Shown: in pieces, positions 60,211 to 64,000 of the stretch | Layout: the number at the start of each line of letters is the position of its first letter | How positions within the stretch are numbered: position 1 is the first letter of the stretch | Origin: Mesorhizobium sp. B2-7-2 | GTDB lineage: Bacteria; Pseudomonadota; Alphaproteobacteria; Rhizobiales; Rhizobiaceae | Length of the DNA: 64,000 bases | Assembly: GCF_006440775.1 (NCBI RefSeq) | Contig: NZ_VFTZ01000009.1 | Coordinates: 1-64,000, forward strand | Direction of reading: 5' to 3' | Translations under genes and position numbers: made by a program | The notes under the pieces: generated by a model | Database searches by the model: none | Seen by the model: the letters and a program-made list of their open reading frames with translations, nothing else | What the model was told of the DNA's origin: nothing

Positions 60211-61309
60211 GGCGCGCCTCCGCTGCCTGATCATGCATGGCGGTCCGGACCGCGCGGCCGGAACCCTTCTCGAACAGCGACAGCCGGGCGCCGTTCAGCG
60301 CCAGGCCGACCTGTTCGCCGGGGCTGAGATGGATGCCGGCCGGCACGCGCGCCTTGATGATGCCGTCGGCCGTCTCGACCGCAACGATCTGCGTGGTGCC
60401 GAGATACTCGGTTCCGTAGATCGCGCCGCGCAGCTTCGAGCCGTCGTCAAAGCGGATATGCTCGGGCCGGATGCCAAGCGCCATGTCGGCGGGCGCGACG
60501 TCCTCGCGGACTTCCGGCACCGCCACCTTTGCGCCCTGCACGACGATCTCCTTCGCGCCCCTGGCAAGCCCGCCGCCGAAGCGCAGGAAATTCATTGGCG
60601 GCGAGCCGATGAAATCGGCGACGAACATGGTTGCGGGCCGGTCGTAGATTTCGCGCGGCGTGCCGAACTGCTCGATGACGCCGTGATTCATCACCGCAAT
60701 TTTGTCGGCCATCGACATCGCTTCCATCTGGTCGTGCGTGACATAGACGGTCGTTGCGTGGATGCGGTTGTGCAGCTCGCGCAGCTCATGCACCATCAAA
60801 TCGCGGAATTCGGTGTCGAGGGTCCCAAGCGGCTCGTCCATGAGGAAACATTTCGGCCGCCGCACAATGGCGCGGCCGAGCGCGACGCGCTGCCGGTCGC
60901 CGCCGGCAAGGCCGGAGACGGACTTGTCGAGCAGATGGTCGATGCGCAAGAGCTTCGCCGTCTCCTCGACGCGGCCGCGGATCTCGGCCGACGGCATGCC
61001 CTGCGCCAAAAGCGGAAAGCCGATGTTCCGGCGCACATTCATATGCGGGTAGAGCGCGAAGAGCTGGAAGACGAAGGCGATGTCGCGCTCGCGCGCCCGG
61101 CGCATGGTGACGTCCTCGCCGCCAAGCAGGATCTTGCCGCCGGTGGGCAGTTCAAGCCCGGCGATCATGCGCAGCGTCGTCGTCTTGCCGCAGCCTGACG
61201 GTCCGAGCATGACGAAGAACTCGCCGTCCTCGACGACGAAATTGGAATCCTGGACGGCGACGAATGCGCCGAAGGCCTTCCTCAGATTCTGAACACGGAT
61301 CTCGGCCAT
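60203..61309 (-). CDS. ABC transporter ATP-binding protein 1
   Basis: A 368-residue ATPase from MAEIRVQNLRKAF at 61309. It has Walker A LGPSGCGKTTTLR, SGLAGGDRQRVALGRA, with Ala in place of the usual Ser in the LSGG signature, and Walker B CFLMDEPLGTLD. The switch is VTHDQMEAM and the regulatory part LGIRPEHIRF. The changed signature may make one ATP site of the heterodimer weaker. It lies 2 bp after the small membrane gene. Confidence 0.9.
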   Translation of the reverse strand: MAEIRVQNLRKAFGAFVAVQDSNFVVEDGEFFVMLGPSGCGKTTTLRMIAGLELPTGGKILLGGEDVTMRRARERDIAFVFQLFALYPHMNVRRNIGFPLLAQGMPSAEIRGRVEETAKLLRIDHLLDKSVSGLAGGDRQRVALGRAIVRRPKCFLMDEPLGTLDTEFRDLMVHELRELHNRIHATTVYVTHDQMEAMSMADKIAVMNHGVIEQFGTPREIYDRPATMFVADFIGSPPMNFLRFGGGLARGAKEIVVQGAKVAVPEVREDVAPADMALGIRPEHIRFDDGSKLRGAIYGTEYLGTTQIVAVETADGIIKARVPAGIHLSPGEQVGLALNGARLSLFEKGSGRAVRTAMHDQAAEARHG

Positions 61310-61311
61310 CG

Positions 61312-61515
61312 TTATTCCGGGAATTTCGAGACGATGATGAACATCACCGTGCCGGCAAGCATGGTGACGAAGGAATAGGTATAGAGCGACAGCGCGAAGG
61401 GCTGGAACAGCATCAGGAAGCCGATCGCGATGATCGCGGTCGCGATGTTTTCCATCAGGCCGCGCCTTGCCCAGACGGGCCATGAGGAGCGCTTGGTGGC
61501 AACAGAGCGGTTCAT
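61312..61515 (-). CDS. Small two-helix membrane protein in the transporter operon
   Basis: A 67-residue protein starting MNRSVATKRSSWPVW. A first hydrophobic helix includes IATAIIAIGFLMLF and a second YSFVTMLAGTVMFIIV. It lies between the second permease and the ATPase genes, on the same strand and 2 bp from the latter. It resembles, in size and place only, the extra small membrane protein of glycerol-type transporters. Function unknown; an accessory subunit is plausible. Confidence 0.7.
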   Translation of the reverse strand: MNRSVATKRSSWPVWARRGLMENIATAIIAIGFLMLFQPFALSLYTYSFVTMLAGTVMFIIVSKFPE

Positions 61516-61566
61516 GCGTTCCTCCCTTCCTTCCCGTTCAAGGGGAGAAATGGTTGCCAGGTGGTT

Positions 61567-61709
61567 CCCCCACTCCGTCGCTGCTTCGCAGCGCCACCTC
61601 TCCCCCCTCCGGAGGGAGAGGAAGGGAGTCTGGCTGAATGAAGTTCGCGCCCTTCCTCTCCCCCGTCGATCGGGGGAGAGGTGTCGAGCGAAGCTCGACG
61701 GAGTGGGGG
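61567..61709. repeat. MITE-like element with nested palindromes inside the transporter operon
   Basis: Perfect 14-bp ends CCCCCACTCCGTCG (61567-61580) and CGACGGAGTGGGGG (61696-61709) bound a 143-bp unit. Inside are CCTCTCCC/GGGAGAGG (61597-61604, 61614-61621), an 11-bp-arm palindrome CCTCTCCCCCG (61655-61665, 61671-61681) and GTCGAGC/GCTCGAC (61683-61689, 61693-61699). No coding frame spans it. It separates the permease from the small membrane gene and could weaken downstream expression. Confidence 0.78.
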
Positions 61710-61729
61710 TCGACTTATTCCCACACTAG

Positions 61730-62680
61730 TCATTTGCGCACCGCGCCGAAGGTGATGCCGCGCAGCAACTGCTTGCGCAGCAGGATGGTGAAGACGAGGA
61801 TCGGCACCAGGAAGATGGTCGTGCCCGCCGCCACTGCCGGCCAGTCCTGGCCGCCTTCGCCGATGATGGTCGGGATGAAGGGCGGAGCGGTCTGCGCGGT
61901 GCCGGAAGTAAGCAGCGCTGCGAACGCATATTCGTTCCAGGCAAAGATCAGGCAGAAGATGGCGGTCGCGGCGATGCCGGTGGTCGCCTGCGGCAGCACA
62001 GTGCGCCAGAAGGCCTGCAGCCGCGTATAGCCGTCGATCATCGCGGCCTCTTCATATTCGCGCGGGATCTCGTCGATGAAGCCCTTGAGCAGCCACACGG
62101 CCAAAGAGACGTTGACCGCGGTATAGAGCAGGATCATGCCGAGCGCGGTGTCGGACAGGCCGAGCTCGCGATACATAAGATAGATCGGGATCGCCACCGC
62201 GATCGGCGGCATGAAACGCGTCGACAGGATGAAGAACAGAAGGTCGTCGGCCAGAGGCACCTTGAAGCGCGAGAAACCATAGGCCGAGAGCGTGCCGAGG
62301 AACACGGCGCAGAAGGTCGAGCCGAAGGCGATGATCAGCGAATTGACGAAGCGCGGCAGGAAGTTCGACGGCCCGGCGATCACCATGTTGCGCTTGCGCA
62401 CGGTCTCGTCGCAGAAGCCGGTCGCCGGTCCGAGCGACTTGATATAGTCCGGCGTCTGCCTTGTGCGGGTAGTGAACAGGTTGCAATAGCCCTCGATGCT
62501 CGGCTGGAAGACGATCTTGGGCGGATAGGCGATCGAATCCGGCGGCGTCTTGAAGCTGGTGGCGAAGATCCACAGCAGCGGCACGATCGAGATCAGCGCA
62601 TAGGCTATGATGATCGTGCCGGCGATCAGCTTCGCGTTCGACGAGGGCGCAACGACGGAATGGGCAGTGGTCAGGCTCAT
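61730..62680 (-). CDS. ABC transporter permease (MalG-like)
   Basis: A 316-residue permease starting MSLTTAHSVVAPSSN at 62680, with ATGA overlap with the previous gene. It has about six helices (AGTIIIAYALISIVPLLWIF first), a cytoplasmic EEAAMIDGYTRLQAFWR loop and the ending LLRGITFGAVRK. A long periplasmic insertion around residues 60-105 (NLFTTRTRQTPDYIKSLGP, then GFCDETVRKRNM) is larger than in typical MalG and includes a Cys. This insertion is shared by polyol/glycerol-type permeases as far as I recall. Confidence 0.88.
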   Translation of the reverse strand: MSLTTAHSVVAPSSNAKLIAGTIIIAYALISIVPLLWIFATSFKTPPDSIAYPPKIVFQPSIEGYCNLFTTRTRQTPDYIKSLGPATGFCDETVRKRNMVIAGPSNFLPRFVNSLIIAFGSTFCAVFLGTLSAYGFSRFKVPLADDLLFFILSTRFMPPIAVAIPIYLMYRELGLSDTALGMILLYTAVNVSLAVWLLKGFIDEIPREYEEAAMIDGYTRLQAFWRTVLPQATTGIAATAIFCLIFAWNEYAFAALLTSGTAQTAPPFIPTIIGEGGQDWPAVAAGTTIFLVPILVFTILLRKQLLRGITFGAVRK

Positions 62681-63624
62681 CTCTGCTTCACCTTGTTGAG
62701 CGCCTTGACGTAGATGTTGGCCAGCCCGAACACCGCAACGAACAGGATGATGGCGAAGGCCGAGGAATAGCCGGTGCGCCAGCTTTCGAAAGCCTGCCGC
62801 TTCAGCGTGATCGAGGCGACTTCCGTGGTCGAGCCGGGTCCGCCGCCGGTGAGCAGGTTGACCATGTCGAACATCTTGAAATTCTCGATGCCGCGAAACA
62901 ACACCGCCAGCATGATGAAGGGCAGCGCCATCGGCAGCGTGATCGACCAAAACTGCCGCCAGTTGGAGGCGCGGTCGACCTCGGCCGCCTCATAGATGTA
63001 TTCGGGAATGGAACGCAGGCCGGCGAGGCAGATCAGCATCACGTAAGGCGTCCACATCCAGGTGTCGACGATGATGATCGCCCACGGCGCCAGCTCGACA
63101 TTGGACAGCATCTGCACATTCGTCGGCGGAATGCCGGTGACGAATGAGACGACATAGGAAAACAGCCCGATCTGCGGCTCGTAGAGGAAGCGCCAGAAAT
63201 TGCCGACCACCGCCGGCGACAACATCATCGGTACCAGGATGATGGTGGTCCAGAAGGCGTGGCCGCGAAACTTGCGGTCGATCAGCCAAGCCAGCGTGAA
63301 GCCGATGACGGTCTGCAAGAGGATCGTCCAGAACACGAAATGCGCCGTCGTCTGCATGGCGATCCAGATGTCCTGGTCGCCGAGGATGCGCTGGTAATTG
63401 GCGAGCCCAAGGTTCTTCACCGCCTCGTTCGGCCGGTTGGCGCGGAAATTGGTGAAGGAGAGATAGATCGCCCAGAACAGCGGGAAGATGTTGATGGCCA
63501 ACAGCAAAAGGATCGTCGGCGAGATGAACAGCCAGGCGAGGCCCTTGTCGCTGATGCCCCGGATCTTCTTGGCCAACGGTTCCGGTGTTGCCCGGGCAAC
63601 GTTGTCCGCAGTCCGATCGAGCAT
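62677..63624 (-). CDS. ABC transporter permease (MalF-like)
   Basis: A 315-residue permease from MLDRTADNVARATPEP at 63624. Helices include AWLFISPTILLLLAINIF and FVFWTILLQTVIGFTLAWL. The coupling loop is YIYEAAEVDRASNWRQFW, with VDRAS replacing the usual IDGAS. It ends with NIYVKALNKVKQR. It is the first permease after the binding-protein gene and overlaps the next by 4 bp. Confidence 0.88.
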   Translation of the reverse strand: MLDRTADNVARATPEPLAKKIRGISDKGLAWLFISPTILLLLAINIFPLFWAIYLSFTNFRANRPNEAVKNLGLANYQRILGDQDIWIAMQTTAHFVFWTILLQTVIGFTLAWLIDRKFRGHAFWTTIILVPMMLSPAVVGNFWRFLYEPQIGLFSYVVSFVTGIPPTNVQMLSNVELAPWAIIIVDTWMWTPYVMLICLAGLRSIPEYIYEAAEVDRASNWRQFWSITLPMALPFIMLAVLFRGIENFKMFDMVNLLTGGGPGSTTEVASITLKRQAFESWRTGYSSAFAIILFVAVFGLANIYVKALNKVKQR

Positions 63625-63678
63625 GGTAAGTCCTGCTTCGGTCACGGGTAAGTCTCGACTGTGGAATTTATCTGAACT

Positions 63679-63708
63679 GCGTCCCGTGCCAAGGGCGGCA
63701 CGGGACGC
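63679..63708 (-). promoter_or_regulatory. Stem-loop between binding-protein and permease genes
   Basis: Perfect 12-bp arms GCGTCCCGTGCC (63679-63690) and GGCACGGGACGC (63697-63708) with a six-base loop. It lies just downstream of the binding-protein stop on the transcribed strand. Such hairpins commonly protect binding-protein mRNA or limit read-through into permease genes. Confidence 0.7.
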
Positions 63709-63730
63709 TGCGGTTGGGCTCGGGAGGAGC

Positions 63731-64000
63731 CTACATCTTGCCGTCGTCCTGGAAGACCTGCGTCCAGTCCTTGACCAGCCCGTTGAGCGCGTCCTTGGGC
63801 GAGCCCTGGCCGGCCACGACATAGTCATGGAAGCGCTTCTGCGAGGCCTGCAGCAGCGGCGCGTAGCTGGGTTCCGCCCAGAAATCCTTCACGATTGCCA
63901 TCGAGTCGAGGAAGGCCTGCGCATAGGGCTGGCTGGACGGGAATTTCGGATCCTTGACGACGGAGTTCAGGCAGGAATAGCCGCCGAGCGACCACCACTT
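63731..64000 (-). CDS. ABC transporter solute-binding protein, C-terminal part
   Basis: The 89 C-terminal codons lie in the window and the gene continues beyond its right edge; stop TAG at 63731-63733. The fragment reads KWWSLGGYSCLNSVVKD, PKFPSSQPYAQAFLDSM, then WAEPSYAPLLQASQKRFHDYV and ends WTQVFQDDGKM. This matches the C-terminal helices of family-1 extracellular binding proteins. It is first in the transporter-kinase operon. The ligand may be a polyol or small ketose, inferred from the downstream kinases. Confidence 0.85.
   Translation of the reverse strand, partial: KWWSLGGYSCLNSVVKDPKFPSSQPYAQAFLDSMAIVKDFWAEPSYAPLLQASQKRFHDYVVAGQGSPKDALNGLVKDWTQVFQDDGKM

Overview
The window looks like chromosomal DNA of a rhizobial alphaproteobacterium, most plausibly Mesorhizobium or a close relative. 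The grounds are GC-rich coding with strong third-position bias, an exopolysaccharide locus syntenic with the Sinorhizobium exo genes, non-phosphorylative L-fucose genes, several CUT1-type ABC transporters, and mosaic intergenic palindromes of the kind common in Mesorhizobium. This assignment is inference; no rRNA, tRNA, CRISPR array or transposase gene was seen.

Layout. (1) 1-5.2 kb: L-fucose/L-fuconate catabolism (enolase-superfamily fragment, mutarotase, Gfo/Idh oxidoreductase, MaoC protein, 2-keto-3-deoxy-L-fuconate dehydrogenase-like SDR, L-fuconate dehydratase), then a DUF2161 nuclease-fold protein. (2) 5.3-11.6 kb: GntR/FCD regulator, a PLP-dependent Cys/Met-metabolism-type lyase and a complete sugar-type ABC transporter. 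(3) 11.8-14.6 kb: small membrane protein, aldehyde dehydrogenase, DUF1349 protein. (4) 14.8-20.3 kb: exoQ-like polymerase, acyltransferase, exoF and exoY on the minus strand, with exoX divergent. (5) 20.3-26.1 kb: a complete lasso-peptide cluster on the minus strand: a 50-residue precursor, B1, B2, cyclase, HPr-kinase-like tailoring kinase and ABC exporter. (6) 26.5-46.2 kb: a nucleotidyltransferase-like gene, exoU, exoK, ugd, extra glycosyltransferases, flippase, pyruvyltransferase, then exoL-A-M-O-N-P in the Sinorhizobium order. (7) 46.4-49.9 kb: metallophosphatase, an internally deleted acyltransferase, propionyl-CoA synthetase and a 38-residue membrane peptide. (8) 50.0-53.0 kb: a second RiPP-type cluster with PqqD-like, B2-like protease, kinase and nucleotidyltransferase genes, no cyclase, and a 28-residue precursor-like peptide. 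(9) 53.0-64.0 kb: a dihydroxyacetone kinase region (DhaK, dedicated EI, HPr, DhaM, DhaL, plus a fused DhaK-DhaL enzyme) behind an ABC transporter with two ATPases.

The main discoveries are the two RiPP loci. The lasso precursor has the canonical leader (Y-x2-P-x-L-x3-G, penultimate Thr), a core predicted to close a nine-residue ring between Gly27 and Asp35, and a C-terminal Ser, the residue phosphorylated in paeninodin-type peptides. The second locus repeats the leader motif in a much shorter peptide with no acidic ring-closing residue, so its product should not be a lasso. A recurrent palindrome, TGYTGC-N3-GCARCA, lies upstream of exoY, the lasso precursor, exoL and several other EPS-locus genes, suggesting one regulator controls the polysaccharide and the lasso peptide together.
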